11,495 nucleotides of DNA from CAZYPU01 sp049642705. Its GTDB lineage: Bacteria > Omnitrophota > Gorgyraeia > JABMRN01 > RBG-13-46-9. This document shows, piece after piece, positions 1-6,465 of the stretch (position 1 is the first letter of the stretch; each line of letters begins with the position of its first letter). The position numbers and the translations under genes are program-made. Below the pieces are notes generated by a model. It did not search any database and was not told where the DNA came from. It was given only the letters and a program-made list of their open reading frames with translations. The stretch lies in the NCBI GenBank assembly GCA_049642705.1, contig JBARPB010000102.1:1-11495 (forward strand). Reading direction: 5' to 3'.

Positions 1-1
1 A

Positions 2-1300
2 GGTTTAGACAGGGCTTCTTTTGACGATATCCGTGACGATGACGTCATTACTGTGCGCAAGTTGCTTGATGAAATAGGACCGAACGATATTTTCTATCCA
101 AAAGAAAAGGACCCTCGTGGCACACACGAAGTTGGCGAAGAGGTGCTAAGAAGAGCTTTGCGTAATTCAGAAGTTTCCCACGATGTGAAAATTTGGGGAT
201 ACCGCGGTGCCTGGGAAGACCCGTGGTCGCTTGATGGGTCCGAAGATTTAGTAATTGTGGCATTCGGGGAGGAAGAGATGGATAGAAAAATAGACGCAAT
301 AAAAGCCTATGAGTCACAAGGAGGAAAAGGTACAACTCCGCCCATTCCGGGCCCAGATGAGAGGTCATTTTCCGAACGGATCGAAAGCAGGAACCGAGAA
401 AGCGCAAAAGAGCTTGAAAAGCTTGAGAAAGACGGATGCTTGCTACCGGAGGGAAGTCCCTGGTACGCCGAAGTATTCCGCAAAGTATCACGGAGAGAAT
501 TTGTCGGAAAGACGGATATATGCAGACCTTTACAAAAAATTGAAGAAATAGAGAAAAATGCTGCAAGAATAGTGCCGCTATTGGTGCATACTCTTATGAC
601 ATGGGCACAAAGCGCACCCGTGAGTACGGTAACAGGGAAAAAAGAAAAAGTCGTGTTAGCAATAGACACAGACCTCGTCTCAGCAGACGATAAAGAAATA
701 ATAGAATTGTTTAAAAAACACGTTCTTAGACCACTTGCAGGTATCAACGGTGCTAATGGTAACAATGGGATATTAAAAGCATTAGAAAACCTTGTGATTG
801 TTAGCGGCAGGGGTGTAAATTTGTCCAATAACGGAACGCAGGGATTACCCGATAGACTTAGTTCTATGATAAATATAAAGAAAAGAAATATTATTATCGC
901 GACAACCAAAACAAATCTTCCGAACTTTTCAGATTTTGAAGGCAAATCTTTTATCACAGCGCTTAACACCCCGGGAATGCAAACATCCAGCAGCAGCAAA
1001 ACACATCTCTCCCCGACGGTTTTTTTAAGGTTTCTGTTACTGGCTGTGCTTAGAACCCTTCCTTGCGAAGAGGGTGCGCTTGATAAAAGGTATGACTATC
1101 TTTGGAAATGTTACGCCGCCATAAATCCCGACAGGGAAATAGATAGATATGCATTTATAAAGAAATGTTTTTCAGACGTAAGTAATGCGACACCTCAGCA
1201 AACCGTAGAATTAGACAGCGTAGAGCGTGAAATCGAGTCCAATAAGGATGATTTGGAAAGGGCACTTAGTAATATAGAGAAATTTATCCGAAAAGCATAA
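2..1300 (+). CDS. 5'-truncated fusion protein: C-terminal half of a PIG-L/LmbE-type deacetylase plus an unassigned C-terminal module
   Basis: The frame is open from the first complete codon at position 2, so the gene starts upstream; the GTG at 53 is an internal Val. 432 residues are visible. Visible residues about 1-165 resemble the C-terminal part of the LmbE-like deacetylase domain found fused to glucosamine-6-phosphate deaminases: a GTH motif (about 40-42, the likely last metal-binding His), IWGYRGAW (about 64-71), a DLVIVAFGEEEM stretch, an AIKAYESQ helix (about 99-106), then an ERSFSERIESRNRESA segment. The family removes N-acetyl groups from amino sugars or related substrates. From about 180 onward is a second module containing VVLAIDTD (about 217-224), LENLVIVSGRG, NIIIATTKTN and FITAL strands, an alternating beta/alpha pattern like a degenerate receiver fold. 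I associate this style with large Omnitrophota proteins but cannot name a family. The metal site and any N-terminal domains lie outside the window, so activity cannot be judged. Confidence 0.75.
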   Translation, partial: GLDRASFDDIRDDDVITVRKLLDEIGPNDIFYPKEKDPRGTHEVGEEVLRRALRNSEVSHDVKIWGYRGAWEDPWSLDGSEDLVIVAFGEEEMDRKIDAIKAYESQGGKGTTPPIPGPDERSFSERIESRNRESAKELEKLEKDGCLLPEGSPWYAEVFRKVSRREFVGKTDICRPLQKIEEIEKNAARIVPLLVHTLMTWAQSAPVSTVTGKKEKVVLAIDTDLVSADDKEIIELFKKHVLRPLAGINGANGNNGILKALENLVIVSGRGVNLSNNGTQGLPDRLSSMINIKKRNIIIATTKTNLPNFSDFEGKSFITALNTPGMQTSSSSKTHLSPTVFLRFLLLAVLRTLPCEEGALDKRYDYLWKCYAAINPDREIDRYAFIKKCFSDVSNATPQQTVELDSVEREIESNKDDLERALSNIEKFIRKA

Positions 1301-1308
1301 AGGAGGTG
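1301..1308 (+). promoter_or_regulatory. Strong Shine-Dalgarno for the 56-aa small ORF
   Basis: AGGAGGTG begins directly after the TAA of the upstream gene and sits 6 nt before the ATG at 1315. It is the best ribosome binding site in the window and is the main support for the small ORF being translated. Confidence 0.75.
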
Positions 1309-1314
1309 AAAAAA

Positions 1315-1485
1315 ATGAACAGAATAAGAAATCTGAAGATGAAAGACGTGGACAACGAGGATATATTCTCCATATATACCGAATACGTCAAGGAGGAAAT
1401 CACAAAAGACCTCGGCCGTATATATGAAGACGAAGCGCGCCTCGTAGATTCCGAAGAACCGTGGGTTTTTAAGCTGGATAACTGA
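1315..1485 (+). CDS. Small acidic hypothetical protein, 56 aa
   Basis: ATG at 1315, TGA at 1483-1485, 56 residues, preceded at ideal distance by AGGAGGTG. The product starts MNRIRNLKMKDVDNEDIF and ends EEPWVFKLDN. It is soluble-looking, with about 15 acidic and 9 basic residues and no signal peptide, membrane segment or cysteine; the middle (SIYTEYVKEEITKDLGRIYEDEA) could form one amphipathic helix. I do not recognise a family. It lies 14 bp after the fusion-protein gene and is probably co-transcribed with it. The -35 box of the next promoter begins on the base after its stop. Its size, charge and position would suit a small accessory or regulatory partner of the upstream protein, but that is inference. 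The strong Shine-Dalgarno and tight placement argue against a chance ORF. Confidence 0.6.
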   Translation: MNRIRNLKMKDVDNEDIFSIYTEYVKEEITKDLGRIYEDEARLVDSEEPWVFKLDN

Positions 1486-1514
1486 TTGACATAATATACC
1501 ATATATGGTATAAA
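1486..1514 (+). promoter_or_regulatory. Sigma-70-type promoter of the pur operon
   Basis: TTGACA (1486-1491) matches the -35 consensus exactly. TATAAA (1509-1514) matches the -10 in five of six positions, and the spacer is the optimal 17 bp. Transcription would start near 1521, giving a leader of about 100 nt before purB. It is the only strong promoter-like pair I see ahead of the eleven-gene run, with no comparable gap downstream, so it probably drives the whole unit. Confidence 0.7.
1495..1512. promoter_or_regulatory. 18-bp perfect palindrome overlapping the promoter, candidate operator
   Basis: TATACCATATATGGTATA is a perfect dyad that fills most of the -35/-10 spacer and runs into the first four bases of the -10 hexamer. 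A protein bound here would block RNA polymerase, the classic layout of a repressor operator. No regulator that would bind it is encoded in the window (NrdR boxes differ in sequence). Because A/T-rich promoters readily contain short dyads, the operator role is inference. Confidence 0.45.
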
Positions 1515-1528
1515 TTATGTTCCTAATG

Positions 1529-1607
1529 GCGCAGATGAGCACAGATTTGGAACAGATGATCACAGATATCTGTGATCATCTCGCATAAAATCTGCGATCA
1601 TCTGTGT
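1529..1607. repeat. Four-arm inverted-repeat cluster in the operon leader
   Basis: A 14-bp unit, AGATGATCACAGAT, occurs four times: direct at 1533-1546 (one mismatch) and 1554-1567, inverted at 1568-1581 and 1590-1603 (one mismatch). The two inner copies form a 28-bp perfect palindrome centred between 1567 and 1568. The outer copies also pair with each other; with flanking bases the stem spans 1529-1548 with 1588-1607, broken by two mismatches. In RNA the block would form one long hairpin with a 7/8-nt internal loop. It resembles dispersed intergenic repeats seen in environmental bacterial genomes, which I cannot verify here. There is no U-run after it, so it is not an intrinsic terminator. 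Confidence 0.8.
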
Positions 1608-1622
1608 ATAAAAAGAAATACT

Positions 1623-2915
1623 ATGATAGAGAGATACACCCTTCCGAAAATGGCCCGCGTGTGGTCGGAACAAAACAAATTCGAGAACATGCTGAGAGTG
1701 GAAATCACCGCATGCGAGGCCCTCTCTAAACTCAAAATCATACCAAAGAGCGACCTTTTTCAGATAAAGAAGAAAGCCCGCTTCCAATTAGAGCGCATAA
1801 AGAAAATCGAGGAAAAAACAAACCACGATGTCCTGAGCTTCGTCATGAATATCTCCGAAAACGTGGGGCCTGCCGCCAAGTGGGTTCATTTTGGCCTCAC
1901 CTCAAGCGACGTCGTAGATACGGCATTTTCCATTATGATGCGCGAGGCGATGGATGTCCTCATAAAGGACACCGCTGAACTACTCAAGGCTTTCCGGCTT
2001 AAAGCCAGAAAATACAAGAATACCGTAATGATAGGCCGCTCCCACGGCGTTCACGCCGAGCCCATTACCTTCGGGCTTAAAATGGCGCTTTTTTACCAGG
2101 AAACAAAGCGCAACCTGGACCGGCTTAAAGCCGCGCGTGAAATTATCGCTTACGGGAAAATTTCCGGCTCCGTCGGCACTCACGCCAATATAGACCCTTT
2201 TGTAGAAGAATATGTTTGCAGGAAACTTAAATTAAAACCTGCCAAGGTTTCATCGCAGATTTTGCAGCGCGACAGGCACGCCCAGTATCTGAACACCATT
2301 GCCGTAACGGGCACCTCTCTCGAGAAGTTCGCGACCGAATTCCGCGGACTCCAGAGGACGGAAATAGGCGAGGTCGAGGAGTATTTTTCGCCGACACAGA
2401 AGGGCTCCTCCAGCATGCCGCACAAGAAAAACCCGATAATGTTCGAGAGGATCTGCGGCCTGGCGAGAATCTTAAGGGCAAATGCCCTTGCGGGCATGGA
2501 AAACATGCCTTTATGGCACGAGAGGGATATTTCACATTCTTCCGTCGAACGGGTAATTATGCCGGATTCGACAATACTACTCGATTATATGCTTACAAAG
2601 ATGACAAATCTTGTCAATAGATTGGTGGTCAACGAAGACCGGATGGGGGAAAACTTAGGTAAGACAAGGGGAATAATTTTCTCTCAAAGAGTGCTTTTGG
2701 AACTGGTAAAAAAGGGTCTTACACGCGTGGAGGCCTATGATGTAGTGCAGGATGCCGCTTTGAACATGCAGAATGAAGACGTGGATTTTAAGGAAGCGCT
2801 TAAAAGAAATAAAAAGATAAGAAACGTTATGGGCCCGGCGGCTATAGAAGAGTGTTTCGATTTAGGATATCATACGAAATACATCGATAAGATATTCAAG
2901 AAAGCAGGAATATAG
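1623..2915 (+). CDS. purB: Adenylosuccinate lyase
   Basis: 430 aa, the usual length of the short bacterial PurB. It cleaves SAICAR to AICAR plus fumarate and adenylosuccinate to AMP plus fumarate, in the cytoplasm as a homotetramer. The sequence aligns along its whole length with Bacillus PurB from MIERYTLPKM onward. The lyase-superfamily loop GSSSMPHKKNP (261-271) carries the catalytic serine, and NHDV (His68), GRSHGVHAEP (His141), KWVHFGLTSSDVVDT and PLWHERDISHSS are intact. The ATG at 1623 is chosen because homology begins exactly there; a longer reading would start at a GTG inside the palindromic repeat. The Shine-Dalgarno is weak (AAGAAA only), notable for the first gene of an operon and compatible with control by the leader hairpin ending 15 nt upstream. 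Confidence 0.97.
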   Translation: MIERYTLPKMARVWSEQNKFENMLRVEITACEALSKLKIIPKSDLFQIKKKARFQLERIKKIEEKTNHDVLSFVMNISENVGPAAKWVHFGLTSSDVVDTAFSIMMREAMDVLIKDTAELLKAFRLKARKYKNTVMIGRSHGVHAEPITFGLKMALFYQETKRNLDRLKAAREIIAYGKISGSVGTHANIDPFVEEYVCRKLKLKPAKVSSQILQRDRHAQYLNTIAVTGTSLEKFATEFRGLQRTEIGEVEEYFSPTQKGSSSMPHKKNPIMFERICGLARILRANALAGMENMPLWHERDISHSSVERVIMPDSTILLDYMLTKMTNLVNRLVVNEDRMGENLGKTRGIIFSQRVLLELVKKGLTRVEAYDVVQDAALNMQNEDVDFKEALKRNKKIRNVMGPAAIEECFDLGYHTKYIDKIFKKAGI

Positions 2916-2936
2916 GATTAAGAATTAAGGATTAAG
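2916..2936 (+). repeat. Three tandem heptamers filling the purB-purC spacer
   Basis: GATTAAG, AATTAAG, GATTAAG lie end to end, starting on the base after the purB stop and ending two bases before the purC ATG. The junction of the second and third units creates AAGGA (2927-2931), the probable Shine-Dalgarno of purC, 7 nt from the start codon. Confidence 0.75.
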
Positions 2937-2938
2937 TG

Positions 2939-3643
2939 ATGAAGACAGGGACACTTATTTACGAAGGGAAGGCGAAAAGGGTTTACGAGACGGATGACCC
3001 GGACCTTCTGATTCAGGAGTTTAAAGACGACGCAACCGCTTTTGATGCAACCAAAAGGGGCACGATTCAAGGCAAAGGGGTCATAAATAACACGATTTCA
3101 AAGATATTATTTGAGCTCCTCGGGTCCAAGGGTGTGGAGACGCATTTTGTAAAACAACTGGACGAGCGCCAGATGCTTATAAAACGCGTTGAAATTATTC
3201 CCCTCGAGGTAACTATCCGAAATATCGTAGCCGGCGGAATGGCGAAACTCTTAGGGATAGAAGAGGGCCTTAAGTTAGACGAACCCGTGCTGGAATACCA
3301 CTATAAAAATGACGCCCTTCACGACCCGCTTATAAACGAATATCACGCCAAGGCCATGAAGATGGCAACGGACGAAGAGCTGGACTTCATTAAAAAACGG
3401 TCTTTCGAAATAAACAATATTCTGAAGGCATTTTTTGACCACAAAAACCTTGACCTGGTTGATTTCAAGCTGGAATTCGGAAGGCACAAGGACAAGGTTC
3501 TTCTCGCCGATGAGATTTCCCCGGATACCTGCAGGTTCTGGGACAAGGAAACGCGGAAGAAACTCGATAAAGACCGTTTCAGAAGGGACCTGGGTGGCAT
3601 AGAGGACGCCTACCAGGAAGTGTTGAGAAGGATAACGGGGTGA
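2939..3643 (+). CDS. purC: Phosphoribosylaminoimidazole-succinocarboxamide synthase (SAICAR synthetase)
   Basis: 234 aa, typical for stand-alone bacterial PurC. It joins CAIR and aspartate using ATP to give SAICAR, the substrate of PurB encoded just upstream. Visible signatures: the N-terminal LIYEGKAKRVY nucleotide-binding hairpin (6-16), DDATAFDATKRG (30-41), PLEVTIRNIVAGG (88-100), LVDFKLEFG (173-181) and LADEISPDTCRFWD (189-202), the last two carrying ATP- and substrate-contacting acidic residues. ATG 2939 is preferred over the GTG directly before it (2936) because it has the better spacing to AAGGA and matches the family N-terminus. Its stop overlaps the purM start by 4 bp (GTGA), so translational coupling is likely. 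Confidence 0.97.
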   Translation: MKTGTLIYEGKAKRVYETDDPDLLIQEFKDDATAFDATKRGTIQGKGVINNTISKILFELLGSKGVETHFVKQLDERQMLIKRVEIIPLEVTIRNIVAGGMAKLLGIEEGLKLDEPVLEYHYKNDALHDPLINEYHAKAMKMATDEELDFIKKRSFEINNILKAFFDHKNLDLVDFKLEFGRHKDKVLLADEISPDTCRFWDKETRKKLDKDRFRRDLGGIEDAYQEVLRRITG

Positions 3644-4644
3644 AAAGACTTTCCTATAAGAAATCAGGCGTGGACATAGACAGGGCAAATCTTTTTGTAA
3701 AAAAAATCAAATCCCTCGTAAAAACCACAAAAAGGCGCGGCTGGATTACCAACATAGGCGCATTCTGTGGATTTTTTAAACCCGATCGAACCGCATATAA
3801 AAACCCCCTTATCGTAGCTTCCACCGACGGCGTCGGCACCAAACTCATGATAGCGAAGTGGGCCCGAATTCACGATACCGTCGGCATGGACCTGGTGGCC
3901 ATGTGCGTAAACGACATCATTACATGCGGCGCGGAACCGCTCTTTTTCCTGGATTATTTTGCCACGGGCAAACTTTCTCCGGAAGCCGGTTACGAAGTAA
4001 TAAAGGGCATTGTTAAGGGCTGCAGGATTGCGAACTGCGCCCTGATAGGCGGCGAAACAGCGGAACTTCCCGGAATGTATAATCCGGGGGATTATGATTT
4101 AGCGGGTTTTTCCGTCGGCATGGTGGATAGAAAAAGAGTCATAGACGGCTCTAAAATAAAAAAAGGAAACCTTATTCTGGGGATAGCCTCGACCGGCATT
4201 CATTCCAACGGCTATTCATTGGTAAGAAAGGTATTTTCCAAAAAGGAACTATCCACAAAACTGGCAAAAGAGGCGCTGAAGCCGACGGCTATATATGTAA
4301 GAGGGATTCTTGGGCTTATAAAGCAGTTTAACATTAAAGGTATAGCGAATATTACCGGCGGCGGTTTCCACGACAATATAATAAGACTACTGCCCCGGAA
4401 TGTTACGGCCGTAATTTATAGAGGAACATGGCCGGTCTTGCCCATTTTCAAATTAATTAAAGAAAGGGGAAACATCGAAGATAAGGAAATGTTCAGGACC
4501 TTCAACATGGGAATCGGCATGGCAGTAATCCTTCCCAGAAAAGAGATACTCAAAGCGCAAAATTTCCTGCTTAAAAAACATAAACTGAAAAGCTGGGTTA
4601 TCGGGGAGATTATTCAAGGCAAAAGAAGAGTTGAGATAATATGA
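3640..4644 (+). CDS. purM: Phosphoribosylformylglycinamidine cyclo-ligase (AIR synthetase)
   Basis: 334 aa, slightly shorter than the usual 340-350. PurM closes the imidazole ring: FGAM plus ATP gives AIR. Family landmarks in order are SGVDIDRAN (9-17), STDGVGTKLM (61-70), DLVAMCVNDI (84-93), GAEPLFFLDYFA (97-108), ALIGGETAELPGMY (134-147), GIASTGIHSNGYSLV (181-195), NITGGGFHDNI (237-247; the commoner form begins HITGGG) and FNMGIGM (288-294). It starts with GTG inside the purC stop; no other start restores the N-terminal YKKSGVDID block, and there is no clear Shine-Dalgarno, fitting coupled translation. Its product is the direct substrate for the PurE branch encoded two genes on. Confidence 0.96.
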   Translation: MKRLSYKKSGVDIDRANLFVKKIKSLVKTTKRRGWITNIGAFCGFFKPDRTAYKNPLIVASTDGVGTKLMIAKWARIHDTVGMDLVAMCVNDIITCGAEPLFFLDYFATGKLSPEAGYEVIKGIVKGCRIANCALIGGETAELPGMYNPGDYDLAGFSVGMVDRKRVIDGSKIKKGNLILGIASTGIHSNGYSLVRKVFSKKELSTKLAKEALKPTAIYVRGILGLIKQFNIKGIANITGGGFHDNIIRLLPRNVTAVIYRGTWPVLPIFKLIKERGNIEDKEMFRTFNMGIGMAVILPRKEILKAQNFLLKKHKLKSWVIGEIIQGKRRVEII

Positions 4645-5918
4645 TGAAAGTGTTAGTCATCGGTCAGGGCGGCAGGGAACACGCCATCGCCTGGAAAATT
4701 AAGCAGTCGCCGCGGGTTAAAAAGCTATACTGCGCCCCGGGTAACGGCGGAACAGCCGGGATAGCGACGAATATCCCTGTAAAGGCGGATGACGCCAAGG
4801 GCCTGTGCGACTTCTGCCGGAAGGAAAAGATAGATTTGACCGTTGTCGGCCCCGAGGCGCCGCTTGCCTCAGGGATAGTCGATTTATTTAAAAAAAGGGG
4901 TTTAAGGATATTCGGGCCCGCCAAAGCCAGCGCGCAACTTGAGGGAAGCAAGGTTTTTATGAAGGAACTCTGCCGGGATGAAGATATCCCCACTGCGGAT
5001 TTCGAAATTTTCAGCGATGCCGAAAAAGCGAAAGATTTTATAAAGGGAAATGCCGCCCCCGTAGTCGTAAAGGCGGACGGCCTGGCGGCCGGTAAAGGCG
5101 TGATTGTGGCAAAAACGGAAGTTGAAGCACTTGGTGTCGTCGATAAGATAATGATAGAAAAAGTGTTTGGCTCCTCTGGCGATAGGGTTATAATAGAAGA
5201 ATGTCTGGAAGGTGAAGAGGCCTCCATCATAGTTGTCTCCGACGGCGAAAATGTAGTACCCCTTGCCTCAAGCCAGGACCATAAGAGGATATTTGATAAC
5301 GACAAAGGGCCCAATACAGGCGGCATGGGCGCTTATTCGCCTGCGCCTTTGGTAACAGATGAGATTTTTGACAAGACAATTTCAAAGATAATAATGCCCG
5401 CGATTCGGGGCATGAAAAAAAAGGGTACGCCCCACAAAGGGGTACTTTACGCGGGCATAATGATTTCGGACGGAGAACCGAAACTCCTCGAATTCAACGT
5501 GAGATTAGGTGACCCCGAAACACAGGTGGTCCTGCCGAGATTGAACTCAAGGCTATTGGAGCTAATCGAATCAGCAACCGACGGTTCGCTTAAAGATTAC
5601 AGTTTAAACTGGAGCGGGAAATCCTGCGTATGCGTCGTCATGGCCTCGGGCGGCTATCCGGGGAAATACGAAAAGGGAAAGGAAATTTCCGGTATCGAGA
5701 AAGCGCTTGAACTCGAAGACACGATAGTTTTTCACGCCGGAACCACGTACGGGGACAGGATTCTTACAAACGGCGGAAGAGTTTTAAATGTTGTTGCGCT
5801 GGGAGAAGACCTGAAAGAAGCGATAGATAAGGCGTATAAGGCCTGTAGCGTGATAAAGTTTGAGGGCGTGCATTATAGAAAGGATATCGGACATAAAGCT
5901 CTAATGTTACAAAATTAA
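4641..5918 (+). CDS. purD: Phosphoribosylamine-glycine ligase (GAR synthetase)
   Basis: 425 aa, normal for PurD. It ligates glycine to phosphoribosylamine with ATP, the second step of the pathway; the glycine can come from the GlyA encoded in the same unit. ATP-grasp enzyme with an N-terminal VLVIGQGGREHA (4-15), VVGPEAPLASGI (68-79), FGPAKASAQLEGSK (91-104), VVVKADGLAAGKGVIVA (141-157), NTGGMGAYSPAP (225-236) and the metal-binding EFNVRLGDPETQ (284-295; the common form has Phe for Leu). Two adjacent ATGs are possible starts, 4641 (4-bp overlap with the purM stop) and 4644; the difference is one Met. The stop codon lies inside a nested inverted repeat that fills the spacer to purE. Confidence 0.97.
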   Translation: MMKVLVIGQGGREHAIAWKIKQSPRVKKLYCAPGNGGTAGIATNIPVKADDAKGLCDFCRKEKIDLTVVGPEAPLASGIVDLFKKRGLRIFGPAKASAQLEGSKVFMKELCRDEDIPTADFEIFSDAEKAKDFIKGNAAPVVVKADGLAAGKGVIVAKTEVEALGVVDKIMIEKVFGSSGDRVIIEECLEGEEASIIVVSDGENVVPLASSQDHKRIFDNDKGPNTGGMGAYSPAPLVTDEIFDKTISKIIMPAIRGMKKKGTPHKGVLYAGIMISDGEPKLLEFNVRLGDPETQVVLPRLNSRLLELIESATDGSLKDYSLNWSGKSCVCVVMASGGYPGKYEKGKEISGIEKALELEDTIVFHAGTTYGDRILTNGGRVLNVVALGEDLKEAIDKAYKACSVIKFEGVHYRKDIGHKALMLQN

Positions 5919-5942
5919 CATTGTTAAAAATGTAACATTAGA
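5900..5942 (+). repeat. Nested hairpin spanning the purD stop and purD-purE spacer
   Basis: TCTAATGTTACA (5900-5911) and TGTAACATTAGA (5931-5942) form a perfect 12-bp stem. Inside, after a 3x3 A/A internal loop, TTAAC (5915-5919) and GTTAA (5923-5927) form a second 5-bp stem with an ATT loop. The purD TAA is in the inner stem, and the purE Shine-Dalgarno AGGAG (5943-5947) begins right after the outer arm. With no following T-run it is not a standard terminator; an mRNA processing or stability element, or a small dispersed repeat, fits better. Confidence 0.7.
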
Positions 5943-5952
5943 AGGAGAAGGT

Positions 5953-6465
5953 ATGAAGAAGAAACCGCAAGTATCGGTTATAATGGGTAGTGATTCCGAC
6001 CTGGACGTTATGAAAGAAACAATGCACCTTTTGAAGGAATTCGGGATTCCTTACGAAGCAAAGATTTTATCGGCGCACCGTTCGCCCGAAATGACGTCCG
6101 GTTTCGCAAAGGCCGCGGAGAAAAGGGGCATCAAGGTCATTATTGCCGGCGCCGGAGGCGCCGCGCACCTTGCCGGCGTTATCGCAAGCCATACGATTCT
6201 TCCGGTAATAGGTGTTCCGATGGATACAAAGGCGCTAAAAGGGATAGACTCGCTCTTATCCACGGTGCAGATGCCGAGCGGCATCCCCGTCGCTACGGTG
6301 GCTATCGGAAAAGCCGGCGCGAAGAATGCGGCAATACTGGCCTCGGAAATCCTGAGTATTAACAGCCCTCTGCTCCGTAAAAAACTTAAAAAACTTAAGA
6401 AAAAACTTACGACTACGGTCAAAGCGAAAAACAAGCAATTAGCGTGCCGGAAACCAAAGTATTAA
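5953..6465 (+). CDS. purE: N5-carboxyaminoimidazole ribonucleotide mutase, class I
   Basis: 170 aa. Class I PurE moves the carboxylate of N5-CAIR to carbon 4 to give CAIR, the substrate of PurC; it normally works after PurK, which is not in this window. Motifs: VIMGSDSDLDVM (9-20), SAHRSPEM (40-47) with the catalytic His, AGAGGAAHLAGV (65-76) and VQMPSGIPVATVAIG (105-119). GGAAHL places it in class I, not the animal-type class II. It has an excellent Shine-Dalgarno, AGGAG, 5 nt before the ATG. After the core, the tail (about residue 142 on) is very lysine-rich, containing KKL-KKL-KKKL encoded by repeated A-tracts, and its last 22 nt overlap the next gene. The tail has no known catalytic role and probably varies among relatives. 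Confidence 0.96.
   Translation: MKKKPQVSVIMGSDSDLDVMKETMHLLKEFGIPYEAKILSAHRSPEMTSGFAKAAEKRGIKVIIAGAGGAAHLAGVIASHTILPVIGVPMDTKALKGIDSLLSTVQMPSGIPVATVAIGKAGAKNAAILASEILSINSPLLRKKLKKLKKKLTTTVKAKNKQLACRKPKY
6379..6408 (+). repeat. A-rich 9-bp repeats in the purE tail
   Basis: AAAAAACTT occurs at 6379-6387, 6388-6396 and 6400-6408, the first two directly tandem and the third after AAG. In frame each reads Lys-Lys-Leu, producing the KKL-KKL-KKKL tail of PurE. It is coding microsatellite-like DNA and a plausible place for length variation between strains. Confidence 0.8.

Noticed and set aside
53..55. GTG as the start of the first gene
   Set aside because: The frame has no stop between it and the window edge, and the residues encoded before it continue the deacetylase domain; the gene is truncated by the edge.
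1195..1563. Minus-strand ORF of 122 codons across the small ORF and promoter
   Set aside because: It runs antisense to the end of the fusion gene and the small ORF, is Phe/Ile/Ser-rich as A/T-rich shadows are, and matches nothing recognisable.
1554..1581. Intrinsic terminator for the first transcription unit
   Set aside because: The palindrome is strong, but no T-tract follows on either strand and it lies downstream of the pur promoter.
1572..1622. N-terminal extension of PurB from the GTG at 1572
   Set aside because: The extension translates the palindromic repeat and has no homology; PurB homology begins at ATG 1623.
1515..1622. Purine riboswitch or PurBox in the leader
   Set aside because: No conserved purine-riboswitch core and no PurBox-type CGAA...TTCG arrangement is visible; the leader is filled by the inverted repeats.
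6399..6443. Programmed frameshift joining PurE to TsaC at the third A6 tract
   Set aside because: The tsaC frame is open from 6399, but the tract reads G-AAA-AAA in the zero frame, not a proper slippery heptamer, and tsaC has its own GTG with a family-like N-terminus.
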